Position numbers and translations under genes: made by a program. The notes under the pieces were generated by a model. The model was not told the origin of the DNA and searched no databases. It was given only the letters and a program-made list of their open reading frames with translations. Shown piece after piece: positions 7,642-16,331 of a stretch of DNA of 64,000 nucleotides (positions are counted from its first letter, which is position 1; every line of letters begins with the position of its first letter). The DNA lies in the NCBI RefSeq assembly GCF_011050365.1, contig NZ_DRFV01000011.1, positions 62,001 through 126,000 of the forward strand, read 5' to 3'. Origin of the DNA: Pseudohongiella sp. (GTDB lineage: Bacteria; Pseudomonadota; Gammaproteobacteria; Pseudomonadales; Pseudohongiellaceae).

Positions 7642-9771
7642 TCAGAAGTACATCATGAAGCGGCCATAAATGCTTCGGCCCAGTCCGGGCAGTCTTTCCC
7701 GCATAGCAAGGTCAGGGTTTACTGCACGGTTGTATGCGCCCAGATGATCACGATAGGTTTTGTTCAGCAGGTTATTCACACCCAGTCCGATTTCCGTGCG
7801 TGCTGTTGGCCTGAAACTGGTCGACAGGTTGACGATTGTGTAGCCAGGTGTCGCTTCTTCCAGGTTGGTCAATGACACGTCGTCCTGACGAGCGTAACTG
7901 ACGCTTTCCAGGGAGCCGGACCAGTTATTGCCCTGGTAGTCGACAGCCACTATCAGATTGTCTGGCGCGATGCGGTACAGGTTGTCATCGATGTCACGTC
8001 GTTCTCCGCGCACCATGCTGGCGACTGCGCGCAGCTCAAAACGGTCGCTCAGCGCAAAGCCCGACTCCATATCAAAACCGGTGTAGCGTGCTTCTACGTT
8101 AGAGAAAACCAGCGGTATGGGAGTGCCCATGCCCATGTTTGCCATCATCCGGGCGAAATTGTTGGTCAGGGCAATGGTGCTCGGTGTGCCCTGAATAAAG
8201 TCATCTACCTGCTTGATAAATGCGCGTGGATAAAACGTAAGGCGCCCCTTTTCCAGATCAAAGCCGAGTTCGATTTCATGTGCCACCTCCGGGGTCAGAT
8301 CCGGATTGCCCACATACGTTTTGCCGTCCGCGAGGCCACCGGTCGATTCTGCTGGCAGCCACAAATATCTTTCCTGGTAAGACGGAGATCGGCTCTTGCG
8401 CGCTGCACCGGCATACCAGGTGACATCATAGCCTGCGTCGATGCTGAAGCGCGCAAACCAGTCGGTATTGTTGTCGGTTTTAGACAAATCCTGGGCGTTG
8501 AACAGGTTGGCGATATTATTCGCCATCATGTTCATCATGAATGGACCACCAGCGGCCAGATTCATCGGGTTGAGATTGGCGTCGACCCGGGCCGAGTCAG
8601 TTCGCACCTGATTGAAGCGCACGCCGACATCAAGCCCGCTGATGTCGCCAAGCGATATGTTGCGCTCAAGGAATACCCCCGTCACATTCCTCTCTGAATC
8701 CTTGAAGTTATCGATAAAGAAAAACCTGCTGTTCGGATTCTGTATCAAAGCGATATGATTTGAGTAGTGTCCATCAATACCGACTTGCCATGATCCATTG
8801 GCAACCTGACGTTCAGCCTTAATGCTGAAGCCTGAATTATCGCTGGCAGTGTACGCGTGGCGGTACCTGGAAATGTCTGCGGGCGGCGTGCGCAGGTGAT
8901 AATTCGTCATCCAGTGACCAATATCATTCATCGACACTTCTGCCGTTATCTTCAGGTCCGGGCTGTCCCATACATAGCGTCCGCGGATAAGGTCACTGTC
9001 AACCAGTTGTATGTCCATGGGCAGTGCAGCGGTGCCGGCGTGGCCAGTGTCATTTTTGGTGAAATCAACACTGAACTCGTGATCGCCGGAGCGAAAGCTG
9101 TAACCCAGGTCATAACGGTTACGCTCGTACTCCGAGGGGCGAATGGTACCGTTGCCAAAATCACTGTCATCAGCCTGCTCGGTCATGACAAAACCGCGAA
9201 ACAGGTGATTACGATTGGCGAGGGAGAGGAATACGCTGCCTACCAGCCCTTGATTGACAGATTGCGCGCCAAAGTAGGTGCGGCCGCCCCATTCAAAGTC
9301 ATTGCTGTCGCCAAAGTCGCCGCTATAGGTTATGGCCTCCATGTGGCCGCCGATGGTCTCCTGGCCGGCACTGACCGGCGTGATGCCACGGCTGATCGTG
9401 AGTGATTCCAGCGCCGCTACCGGCGCGTAATGCAATGGTGCATCCATCGCGTTGGGGCCGCCAGAGCTGACATGAGCGCCGTTGATGACAACATTAATTC
9501 GGTCGCCGTGCATGCCACGGTACTGCGCCACGCCGGTTAATTCGCCATTACGGTTTACGTTGGCGCCGGGCATTTTTTTTAGCAGCTCGGCGGTGTCAGC
9601 GGGTGCGACCATAACGTCATCGGTGCGGACGGTATGGGAATCGCGCGCGCCGATAACCACCATCTCTTCGACGGCACCTTGCGGTTGCGCAGTTGCAGCA
9701 GCAGTCATGACGGTAAGGGAGGTCAGGCCAAGCGTTATGAGTTTGCGGGGGGAAGTTGGGAGTATTGTCAT
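7642..9771 (-). CDS. TonB-dependent outer-membrane receptor, probably copper-type
   Basis: A 709-residue TonB-dependent receptor: signal peptide, TonB box region (EEMVVIGAR), plug domain (residues about 45-150) and a 22-strand barrel ending in the outer-membrane signature FMMYF. The plug resembles OprC/NosA copper receptors in the run MPGANVNRNGELTGVAQYRG and in GGPNAMDAPL. Two methionine clusters (FMMNMM near residue 410 and RMMANMGMG near 540) lie in likely surface loops, which fits copper binding. The substrate is an inference. SD GAGG lies six bases before the ATG. A -10 box and a palindrome lie just upstream. Confidence 0.85.
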   Translation of the reverse strand: MTILPTSPRKLITLGLTSLTVMTAAATAQPQGAVEEMVVIGARDSHTVRTDDVMVAPADTAELLKKMPGANVNRNGELTGVAQYRGMHGDRINVVINGAHVSSGGPNAMDAPLHYAPVAALESLTISRGITPVSAGQETIGGHMEAITYSGDFGDSNDFEWGGRTYFGAQSVNQGLVGSVFLSLANRNHLFRGFVMTEQADDSDFGNGTIRPSEYERNRYDLGYSFRSGDHEFSVDFTKNDTGHAGTAALPMDIQLVDSDLIRGRYVWDSPDLKITAEVSMNDIGHWMTNYHLRTPPADISRYRHAYTASDNSGFSIKAERQVANGSWQVGIDGHYSNHIALIQNPNSRFFFIDNFKDSERNVTGVFLERNISLGDISGLDVGVRFNQVRTDSARVDANLNPMNLAAGGPFMMNMMANNIANLFNAQDLSKTDNNTDWFARFSIDAGYDVTWYAGAARKSRSPSYQERYLWLPAESTGGLADGKTYVGNPDLTPEVAHEIELGFDLEKGRLTFYPRAFIKQVDDFIQGTPSTIALTNNFARMMANMGMGTPIPLVFSNVEARYTGFDMESGFALSDRFELRAVASMVRGERRDIDDNLYRIAPDNLIVAVDYQGNNWSGSLESVSYARQDDVSLTNLEEATPGYTIVNLSTSFRPTARTEIGLGVNNLLNKTYRDHLGAYNRAVNPDLAMRERLPGLGRSIYGRFMMYF

Positions 9772-9790
9772 AGCGGTCCTCTGCGATCTA

Positions 9791-9821
9791 TCCTGAAAAT
9801 ATCTGTTCAGGATGGATTATA
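9791..9821 (-). promoter_or_regulatory. Putative promoter -10 and operator of the TonB receptor gene
   Basis: On the minus strand a consensus TATAAT (9821 to 9816) is followed at once by an inverted repeat, TCCTGAA (9791-9797) and TTCAGGA (9806-9812), located where the transcript start and early leader would be. This is a common place for a repressor to bind. No good -35 is visible, which fits an activated or regulated promoter. The identity of the regulator is unknown; it does not look like a standard Fur box. Confidence 0.4.
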
Positions 9822-9853
9822 GGGAACGAAGAGGGCCGTTGCGCTGTGACATA

Positions 9854-9884
9854 TTGCCACTGCGACGGATTGTCACAGTGGCAA
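9854..9884. terminator. Inverted repeat after tatC
   Basis: A 9-bp perfect inverted repeat, TTGCCACTG (9854-9862) with CAGTGGCAA (9876-9884), lies between the tatC stop and the promoter of the TonB receptor gene. It has no U-tract on the minus strand. It could end or stabilise the tat transcript, or be a second regulator site for the receptor gene. Confidence 0.35.
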
Positions 9885-9895
9885 GAACATGAGGA

Positions 9896-10690
9896 TTAGA
9901 GATCGTCGGAGTCGATGTTGCCTTCTTCTGCGGCTTTTTTCTTTAAAAACGCGCTGCCAAAGAAAACACCCACCTCAAACAGCATCCACATCGGAATCGC
10001 CAGCAGCGACTGCGTAAACGGATCCGGCGGCGTCAGCAGCATCGCTACCACGAAACATCCGACAACGACGTAGGGGCGTTTCTTCTTCAGGTCTTCCGGT
10101 TCAATCAGCCCGGCCCACATGAAGAGGAATACCGCAATCGGGATCTCGAACGCAAAACCAAAGGCAAAGAAGATCTTCAGCACAAAGCTCAGATAACTGG
10201 CGATGTCAGGCGCGACGGCAATGTCTTCGGGTGCCACGGAGACAAAGAAGCTGAATACGACGCCAAACAGGACATAGTAGGCGAACGCCATGCCGGCATA
10301 AAACAGCATCACACTGGAAACAAACAGCGGAATGGCCAGTGATTTTTCGTTCCGGTACAGGCCGGGTGCTATGAATGCCCAGATCTGAAACAGAAGATAG
10401 GGCGCGCATACAAACAGCGAAGCGTAGAAGGTCAGTTTGAACGGCGTGAAGAACGGTGATGTCGGATCGATTGCGATCATGCTGGTGTCTGGCGGCAGCA
10501 CCGACACCAGGGGCGACGCAACAAAGGTGTAAATGTCATTGGCGAAATAGATCAGTGACAGAAACACCACCAGTAGGGCAATAATGCACCTCAGGAGGCG
10601 GTCACGCAATTCCACAAGATGCCCAACAAGGGTCAGATCTCCCGAGACGTGCGATTGCTGCTTATTACCCGCTGAAGGGTCTTCTGTCAT
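9896..10690 (-). CDS. tatC: Sec-independent translocase subunit TatC
   Basis: TatC is the polytopic core of the twin-arginine translocase; with TatB it recognises RR signal peptides. 264 residues with six hydrophobic segments. Conserved features: an N-terminal [12 protein letters not shown] motif, the periplasmic segment with [19 protein letters not shown], and FGFAFEIPI. The C-terminal tail is short and charged. It starts 9 bases after the tatB stop, so the genes form one operon, tatA-tatB-tatC. Confidence 0.96.
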   Translation of the reverse strand: MTEDPSAGNKQQSHVSGDLTLVGHLVELRDRLLRCIIALLVVFLSLIYFANDIYTFVASPLVSVLPPDTSMIAIDPTSPFFTPFKLTFYASLFVCAPYLLFQIWAFIAPGLYRNEKSLAIPLFVSSVMLFYAGMAFAYYVLFGVVFSFFVSVAPEDIAVAPDIASYLSFVLKIFFAFGFAFEIPIAVFLFMWAGLIEPEDLKKKRPYVVVGCFVVAMLLTPPDPFTQSLLAIPMWMLFEVGVFFGSAFLKKKAAEEGNIDSDDL

Positions 10691-10699
10691 GTCAGTCTC

Positions 10700-11446
10700 T
10701 CAATTCTTGCCGGAGGATGAGTCCGAATCTTTCGGCTTGTCATTAACGGCAGAAAACTTACCTTTTTGCATGCTTACAATACCGCTGGGCGGGGTGCTGT
10801 AGATATCCCGGGAGGCCGCTGACTCGTCCGGGGATTCCCCGGCTTCCGGCGCCGCTTCCGCGTCGATGCCGGTCTGCGCGGTGGACTCTACGGAGACGCC
10901 TGCTTTTTCTTCTACGACCTGTTCGTCGGTTGCATGCCTGTCGGTTGATTGTTCGTCAGCGTCCGGGTCGTCAGTGGCTGGCGCGCCTGCCGTCTGCGGG
11001 GATGTCTCAACCTGGGTTAGCTGTGGTGTTGGTGTGGCGTCGGCCTTGCCCGGCGCTTGATAGTTTTCCGGCGCAGGTGTCGGGATGCCTTCATCGGCGC
11101 TGGTGGTTGCTTTCGGCGCGGGCGTATTCTTGCCGTTCACATCGATTGAGCGTTTCACGCTGTCTTCGGCGCTTTTGATCTCTGACTGCGTATCCTTGAT
11201 CAGTTTGTTGGCATTTTGTTTGGCTTTTTCGATATCACCCAGAATGGATTCGTTGTGCAGCTGACGCCGGATTTCATCGGTATTGATCTGCTGTTCAATC
11301 TCGGATTTGACGTTGTTGAAGCTGCGTTTGGCCCGGCCAAACCACAACGCACCGGTGCGGATGGCACCGGGCAGTTTATCCGGGCCCAGTACCAGCAGGG
11401 CCACGATACCGATGAGTAGCAGCTCCATAAAACCTATATCAAACAT
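10700..11446 (-). CDS. tatB: Sec-independent translocase subunit TatB
   Basis: TatB partners TatC in the twin-arginine signal-peptide receptor. Residues 1-22 form the membrane helix beginning [13 protein letters not shown], followed by the conserved LGPDKLP hinge and an amphipathic helix. At 248 residues it is longer than usual (about 120-170), because the C-terminal part from about residue 105 is a low-complexity tail rich in Ala, Pro, Thr, Asp and Glu that is probably disordered in the cytoplasm. It lies between tatA and tatC. Confidence 0.95.
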   Translation of the reverse strand: MFDIGFMELLLIGIVALLVLGPDKLPGAIRTGALWFGRAKRSFNNVKSEIEQQINTDEIRRQLHNESILGDIEKAKQNANKLIKDTQSEIKSAEDSVKRSIDVNGKNTPAPKATTSADEGIPTPAPENYQAPGKADATPTPQLTQVETSPQTAGAPATDDPDADEQSTDRHATDEQVVEEKAGVSVESTAQTGIDAEAAPEAGESPDESAASRDIYSTPPSGIVSMQKGKFSAVNDKPKDSDSSSGKN

Positions 11447-11537
11447 CGCTGCAATCCACGTGCTATACCCATGTAACGGTGAGACGTAAAGCCTTCAGGC
11501 ACCCCAGACGGAACAGGGGCACCCGGCGCTGTTGTTG

Positions 11538-11792
11538 TTACTTGTCTTTTGCTTTTTCGGTGTCAGCGTCGTTATGCGTTTCGCTGCGCATCGTATCCGT
11601 GCCGATCTGACCGGGGTCTTCCTCGTCCTTGTTGTCGTCCTCGTCATCCTTGTCTTTGACCGCCTGCTTGAAGCCCTTGAGCGCGCCGCCCAGGTCGGAG
11701 CCCAAAGTGCGCAGCTTCTTGGTGCCAAACAACAGCACGATGATCAGTGCGATGATTAGCAGTTGCCAGATACTGATGCCGCCGATACCCAT
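11538..11792 (-). CDS. tatA: Sec-independent translocase subunit TatA
   Basis: TatA multimerises to form the passage for folded RR-signal proteins. 84 residues: one N-terminal transmembrane helix ([18 protein letters not shown]), the FGTKKL hinge, then [19 protein letters not shown] amphipathic helix and an acidic tail. First gene of tatABC, 91 bases before tatB and 79 bases after hisE. Confidence 0.96.
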   Translation of the reverse strand: MGIGGISIWQLLIIALIIVLLFGTKKLRTLGSDLGGALKGFKQAVKDKDDEDDNKDEEDPGQIGTDTMRSETHNDADTEKAKDK

Positions 11793-11871
11793 GTTTCCTC
11801 CGGTTTAGCCTGTAATTTGTCACCTGAGTGACACTGTGTTTGATGAATCCGTGTTTTGTGGCTCTGTGTTC

Positions 11872-12228
11872 TTATGAGTCGGGCCTGGACGCCTTTTCCA
11901 CCAGACCCGATATGTTAAAACGCTTTGCCAGTTCTTCCAATACCTGTTCGTGGTTCAGGTTCAGGTGGCTCAGCATCACCATGCTGTGGAACCACAAATC
12001 TGCGGTCTCACTGATCAGTGCCGCGGCATCGCCACCGGCGTCGGTGTCGCGCGCTGCCAGAATGGTCTCTACTGCTTCTTCGCCGACCTTTTCCAGTATC
12101 TTGTTCAGGCCTTTCTGATGCAGGCTGGCGACGTAGGAGGTGCTGGCATCTGCCTGTTTGCGCTCAGCCAGAATGGCGGCGAGCTGCGTCAGGGTGTCGG
12201 GGCTTGCTGTGGTGCTGTTATCGCTCAT
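11872..12228 (-). CDS. hisE: Phosphoribosyl-ATP pyrophosphatase HisE
   Basis: HisE hydrolyses PR-ATP to PR-AMP in step two of histidine synthesis. From ATG 12228 it has 118 residues, close to the usual 105-110. The MazG-like metal site is visible as KVGEEAVE and ETADLW. The frame stays open upstream through a 21-bp tandem repeat to possible TTG or CTG starts that would add (LSETQAA)n, but the ATG gives the normal length. No strong ribosome site precedes it; translation probably depends on ribosomes ending hisI. Here hisI and hisE are separate genes, as in Pseudomonas. Confidence 0.93.
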   Translation of the reverse strand: MSDNSTTASPDTLTQLAAILAERKQADASTSYVASLHQKGLNKILEKVGEEAVETILAARDTDAGGDAAALISETADLWFHSMVMLSHLNLNHEQVLEELAKRFNISGLVEKASRPDS

Positions 12229-12291
12229 GGCTGTTTGTGTTTCGCTCAGGGCTGCTTGTGTTTCGCTCAAGGCTGTCTTTGTTTCGCTCAG
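12229..12291 (-). repeat. 21-bp tandem repeat at the hisI/hisE junction (three copies)
   Basis: Three consecutive 21-nt units at 12229-12249, 12250-12270 and 12271-12291 differ from each other at a few positions (minus-strand core: TGAGCGAAACA). The hisI stop TGA (12290-12288) lies in the most upstream unit. The hisE ATG at 12228-12226 belongs to a degenerate fourth copy, where ATGAGC also contains a TGA in the hisI frame. The units therefore appear to have been duplicated from an ancestral ATGA overlap of hisI and hisE. Confidence 0.85.
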
Positions 12292-12707
12292 GGCTGCTTC
12301 GCCGGGCTGCCGTACATCACTGACGGATCCTTGAGTACCGGATCCGTGGTCTGCCAGGAGGTTTCGCCATCAACGGTGGTCAGCGTCTGGTAGAAACAAC
12401 TTTCACGCCCGGTATGGCAGGCGATGCCGCCGACCTGCTCTACCAGATAACAAACCGTATCGCCGTCACAGTCCAGCAGGATATCGTGGATACGCTGCAC
12501 ATTGCCCGATTCTTCGCCTTTACGCCAGATCTTCTGACGTGAGCGCGACCAGTACACCGCGCGCCCTTCCGCCAGCGTCAACGCCAGTGCTTCACGGTTG
12601 ATCCAGGCATGGGTGAGCAGGCGGCGGGTTTGGCTATCCTGCGTGACGACAGGCACCAGGCCGTCGTTATTCCATTTGATCTGATCCAGCCAGGCTGTGT
12701 GACTCAT
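12288..12707 (-). CDS. hisI: Phosphoribosyl-AMP cyclohydrolase HisI
   Basis: HisI opens the purine ring of PR-AMP in histidine synthesis and needs Zn and Mg. 139 residues. The metal motifs are present: DCDGDT (three aspartates for Mg) with the following cysteine, and [13 protein letters not shown] (Zn cysteines). The N-terminal [15 protein letters not shown] and AVYWSRSR segments are family hallmarks. Its stop codon lies inside the first unit of a 21-bp tandem repeat that separates it from hisE. Upstream is ubiB, 28 bases away. Confidence 0.96.
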   Translation of the reverse strand: MSHTAWLDQIKWNNDGLVPVVTQDSQTRRLLTHAWINREALALTLAEGRAVYWSRSRQKIWRKGEESGNVQRIHDILLDCDGDTVCYLVEQVGGIACHTGRESCFYQTLTTVDGETSWQTTDPVLKDPSVMYGSPAKQP

Positions 12708-12735
12708 GTTTGGCTCGCGTTAACAGTATGCTCTT

Positions 12736-14304
12736 TCACTGCGTAAAATACAAAAAACCGATGACAAGTGCGGCCACAAAAGCCACTGTCAGCAGGTGTC
12801 TGGTCTGACGCCGACGGCGCTTCTCGATCTGTCGTTGCTGCGCGATGACAATTTGCAGCGTTTCGTTGAGAGCGGCCACCTTCTCATGCTGATTCAGGCT
12901 GTTCAGTACCAACTGCGGCAGCTGCGGAAATTGCTCAACCCAGTCGGGCACATGATTTTTCAACTCGCGCCACAGGAACGAGGGTTTCATGCGGCGACGG
13001 TTCCAGCTCTCCAGAAACGGCAGCGCAGTCTGCCACAGATCAAGCTCCGGGTACAACTGACGCCCGAGCCCTTCGACATTGAGCAGGGTTTTTTGCAACA
13101 GCACCAGGGATGGTTGCACTTCCATATTGAAGCGTCCGGCGGTGCGGAACAATTGCACCAGCAGGAAACCAAAGGAAATATCCTTTAATGGTTTTTCGAA
13201 AATGGGTTCGCACACGGTGCGCATGGCTGCCTCAAATTCCACCACCTTGGTGGTCTTCGGTACCCAGCCGCTTTCCACATGCAGCTCAGCCACCTTGCGG
13301 TAATCACGCTTGAAAATGGCCAACAGATTGCGTGCCAGATACTGCTGATCTTCCCGGCTCAGCGAACCGATAATGGCGCAATCAATGGCGATATATTTGG
13401 GGTTCTGCGGATCTGTCGGATCGACAAAGATATTGCCGGGGTGCATATCGGCGTGAAAGAAGCTGTGTTCGAAAACCTGGGTGAAAAAGATTTCGACACC
13501 GGTTTCCGCCAGCTTCTTCAGATTCACCTGCCGGGCCTGCAATTGCGTTATATCAGATACCGGAATGCCATTGATGCGCTCGGTGACCAGCATGCCGTCC
13601 CGACTGACGTCCCAGTACACCTGCGGCACATAAAGCAGGGGTGAGTGCTCAAAGTTGCGGCGCAGCAGCGTGGTGTTGGCGCCTTCGGCCATCAGGTTAA
13701 GTTCGCCCAGAATGACGTGTTCATAGTCGGCAATCACTTCGCGTGGCCGCAGGCGACGTCCATCGGGCACATGGCGTTCGATCAGGCGCGCCAGCCACTT
13801 GAGCACAACAATATCCTGGCGGATGGTTTCGTTGATGCCCGGCCGCAGTACCTTGATGACCACCTGGTCGCCGTTGAGCAGGGTGGCTTCGTGCACCTGG
13901 GCGATAGAGGCCGACGCCAGCGCAGTGTTGTTGATGGAGCGGAAGTGACTTTGCCAGGGACTTTCCAGCGCGGCTTCGACAATGCTGGTAATGGTGGGCG
14001 AGGTAAAACCCGGTACCCGATCCTGCAGGCTTTGCAGTTCGTCAGCCAGGGCGTGGGGCAGGAAGTCCCTGCGCGTAGACAGAAGCTGACCGAATTTGAT
14101 GTAGATGGGACCCAGCTCTTCCAGGGCTGTGCGCAGGCTCTGTTCAGGTGACAGGCGGCGCGCGGCGTGACCGGCCCAGGGCAGGCCAACGATGCCCATG
14201 ATCAGGCGTATCAGCCACGAGCGCGCGGTCAGCGGGCTGAGCTGATGCAGTCGGTACTTGGCAGCGACCGAGATAATTTTGAGGAGACGGGGCAGGTGCG
14301 ACAC
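12736..14304 (-). CDS. ubiB: Ubiquinone biosynthesis protein kinase-like UbiB
   Basis: UbiB is an atypical kinase/ATPase needed for ubiquinone hydroxylation steps. 522 residues, near the E. coli length. Seen: the KxGQ motif in GPIYIKFGQLLSTRRDF, an Ala-rich nucleotide loop (ALASASIAQVHEA), HADMHPGNIFV catalytic loop and AIDCAIIG (metal-binding, normally DFG-like). The C-terminus ends in a hydrophobic helix (LLTVAFVAALVIGFLYF) that anchors it to the membrane. Neighbours coq7 and hisI are on the same strand; ubiE/ubiJ, often upstream, are not in this position. Confidence 0.95.
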   Translation of the reverse strand: MSHLPRLLKIISVAAKYRLHQLSPLTARSWLIRLIMGIVGLPWAGHAARRLSPEQSLRTALEELGPIYIKFGQLLSTRRDFLPHALADELQSLQDRVPGFTSPTITSIVEAALESPWQSHFRSINNTALASASIAQVHEATLLNGDQVVIKVLRPGINETIRQDIVVLKWLARLIERHVPDGRRLRPREVIADYEHVILGELNLMAEGANTTLLRRNFEHSPLLYVPQVYWDVSRDGMLVTERINGIPVSDITQLQARQVNLKKLAETGVEIFFTQVFEHSFFHADMHPGNIFVDPTDPQNPKYIAIDCAIIGSLSREDQQYLARNLLAIFKRDYRKVAELHVESGWVPKTTKVVEFEAAMRTVCEPIFEKPLKDISFGFLLVQLFRTAGRFNMEVQPSLVLLQKTLLNVEGLGRQLYPELDLWQTALPFLESWNRRRMKPSFLWRELKNHVPDWVEQFPQLPQLVLNSLNQHEKVAALNETLQIVIAQQRQIEKRRRRQTRHLLTVAFVAALVIGFLYFTQ

Positions 14305-14314
14305 CGTTGGCGTC

Positions 14315-14983
14315 TCAGATCCGGTGGGTCAGTGTTTTCATGACCCCTGCCATCAGCTTCATGCCTGCTTTGACGGGCAGAGGCAATTCAGCGCCGCCTG
14401 CGGCCATGGCCGCGTCACCGTGAGTGCGCTCGTCCATGATCATCTGCGTCAGCACGGCTTTACTCTTGTGGTCATCGGCGGGCAGCCGCTCAAGATGGTC
14501 TTCCAGATGCTCGCAGACCTGCCTTTCGGTTTCGCCGACAAAACCCAGGCTCCATTTGTCGCCTATCAGTCCGGCTGTGGCTCCCATGCCAAATGACATC
14601 GCATACCAAAGCGGGTTGAGCACGCTGGTGCGGCTGTCCAGCTCCTGCAGGCGGGTTTCACACCAGGCCAGGTGATCAATCTCTTCACGGGCGGCGTGAT
14701 CCATGCCTGCGCGCACATCGGGCAGTCGTGCGGTCAATGCCTGACCCTGATACAGCGCCTGGGCGCAGACTTCACCGGTGTGATTGATACGCATCAACGA
14801 TGCCGCCTGTCGTCGATCGGCGGCGGACAGTTCGGCTTCATCAACAGCCGCAGCCGGTGTATGACGGGCAGCATTGCTGCTGCCGGGGATCAGTGTGTGC
14901 AAGGCCTGGTCGAGCTGTAACACCAGCCGATCGGCGAGACTGAATGACAACATGTCCTGTTTTTTGTCCATGGTTTGTATCAT
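14315..14983 (-). CDS. coq7: Demethoxyubiquinone hydroxylase Coq7
   Basis: A di-iron hydroxylase that makes the C6 hydroxyl in ubiquinone synthesis, replacing the flavin enzyme UbiF. 222 residues. Di-iron ligands are visible in HTGEVCAQALYQGQ, EEIDHLAW (ExxH), ETERQVCEHLEDH and DERTHGDAA (ExxH). An N-terminal start at ATG 14983 has GAGG only two bases away; ATG at 14971 or 14951 are alternatives. It precedes ubiB by 10 bases, so the two ubiquinone genes form one unit. Confidence 0.94.
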   Translation of the reverse strand: MIQTMDKKQDMLSFSLADRLVLQLDQALHTLIPGSSNAARHTPAAAVDEAELSAADRRQAASLMRINHTGEVCAQALYQGQALTARLPDVRAGMDHAAREEIDHLAWCETRLQELDSRTSVLNPLWYAMSFGMGATAGLIGDKWSLGFVGETERQVCEHLEDHLERLPADDHKSKAVLTQMIMDERTHGDAAMAAGGAELPLPVKAGMKLMAGVMKTLTHRI

Positions 14984-15007
14984 TACCTCATCTTGCGATT
15001 AGTGCCT

Positions 15008-16315
15008 TCACGCAGGCGTTACCTTCTGCATCTCACGGGTTATGGCCCGGTAACCGATATCACGCCGACACGCCATTTTGTCCCAGCTGATCCTGTCAGC
15101 CAGTTCATAGGCGGCCTTTTGCGCCTGTGTGACGGTGTCGCCAAGTGCCACCGCGCACAGTACGCGGCCACCATTGGTAACTACCTTACCATCTTTCAAC
15201 GCAGTACCGGCATGGAATACCTTGGCATTGCGTTCGTTGCCTGTGGTCGCTTCCAGGCCATGGATCGGAATTCCTTTGTCGTACGCTTCCGGGTAACCGC
15301 CACTGGCCAGCACCACACCAATACTGGCGCGGTCATCCCAGTTTGCCTCAACTTCGTGCAGGCGTTTGTCCAGCGCAGCTTCGCACAATGCTGCCAGGTC
15401 GGATTGCAGGCGCATCATCACCGGCTGCGCTTCGGGATCGCCAAAGCGGCAGTTGAACTCGATCACGTTGACCGCGCCTTGCGGAGATATCATGACGCCG
15501 GCATACAGAAAACCGGTATACGGGTTTCCTTCGGCTGCCATGCCGCGCACAGTTGGCATGATGACCTCGGCCATGATGCGCTCATGCACGTCCCTGGTGA
15601 CCACCGGGGCCGGCGAATAGGCGCCCATGCCGCCGGTATTCGGCCCCCTGTCACCGTCGTCGCGGCGTTTGTGATCCTGCGAGGTAGCAAGCGGCAGCAC
15701 GTGCTCGCCGTCTACCATAACAATGAAGCTGGCTTCTTCTCCTTCGAGGAAGGTTTCAATAACAACACGACTGCCGGCATCACCAAAGCTGTTGCCGGAC
15801 AACATGTCGCGAATGGTGGTGTCGGCCTCATCCTGATTCTGCGCAATAATCACGCCTTTACCGGCGGCCAGGCCGTCGGCCTTGATCACGATGGGCGTGC
15901 CCTGCGCCTTGACGTAAGCGATAGCCGCGTCAGCGTCGGTGAAGTTCTGGTAGCTGGCGGTGGGTATCTGGTGCCGTGCCAGGAAATCCTTGGTGAAGGC
16001 CTTGGAGCCTTCCAGTTGCGCGGCGCCCTTGCGGGGGCCGAAGCAGCGCAGACCCTGTTCCGTAAAATAGTCCACCACGCCGGCTACCAGCGGTGCTTCG
16101 GGTCCGACCACTGTCAGCCCGACATTATTGCTGTTGGCAAAGTCGACCAGTGCCGCAAAGTCCAGCGGGTCAATGGCCACATTCTCAATGCCCGCTTCGG
16201 TGGCGGTGCCGGCATTACCGGGCGCAACAAAAACGGTGGTAACGCCGGACGCCTGCGCCAGCTTCCAGGCCAGCGCGTGTTCGCGCCCGCCATTGCCCAG
16301 TACCAGAATATTCAT
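15008..16315 (-). CDS. purD: Phosphoribosylamine-glycine ligase PurD
   Basis: PurD joins glycine to phosphoribosylamine using ATP, the second step of purine synthesis. 435 residues from ATG 16315, which gives MNILVLGNGGREHALAWKLA, the standard family start; the frame is open upstream through the intergenic space but that extension is not conserved. ATP-grasp features: KADGLAAGKGV, EGEEASF and EFNCRFGDPE. It follows purH by 16 bases in the purH-purD operon. Confidence 0.96.
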   Translation of the reverse strand: MNILVLGNGGREHALAWKLAQASGVTTVFVAPGNAGTATEAGIENVAIDPLDFAALVDFANSNNVGLTVVGPEAPLVAGVVDYFTEQGLRCFGPRKGAAQLEGSKAFTKDFLARHQIPTASYQNFTDADAAIAYVKAQGTPIVIKADGLAAGKGVIIAQNQDEADTTIRDMLSGNSFGDAGSRVVIETFLEGEEASFIVMVDGEHVLPLATSQDHKRRDDGDRGPNTGGMGAYSPAPVVTRDVHERIMAEVIMPTVRGMAAEGNPYTGFLYAGVMISPQGAVNVIEFNCRFGDPEAQPVMMRLQSDLAALCEAALDKRLHEVEANWDDRASIGVVLASGGYPEAYDKGIPIHGLEATTGNERNAKVFHAGTALKDGKVVTNGGRVLCAVALGDTVTQAQKAAYELADRISWDKMACRRDIGYRAITREMQKVTPA

Positions 16316-16331
16316 AGTGTCTTCGTCCGGA

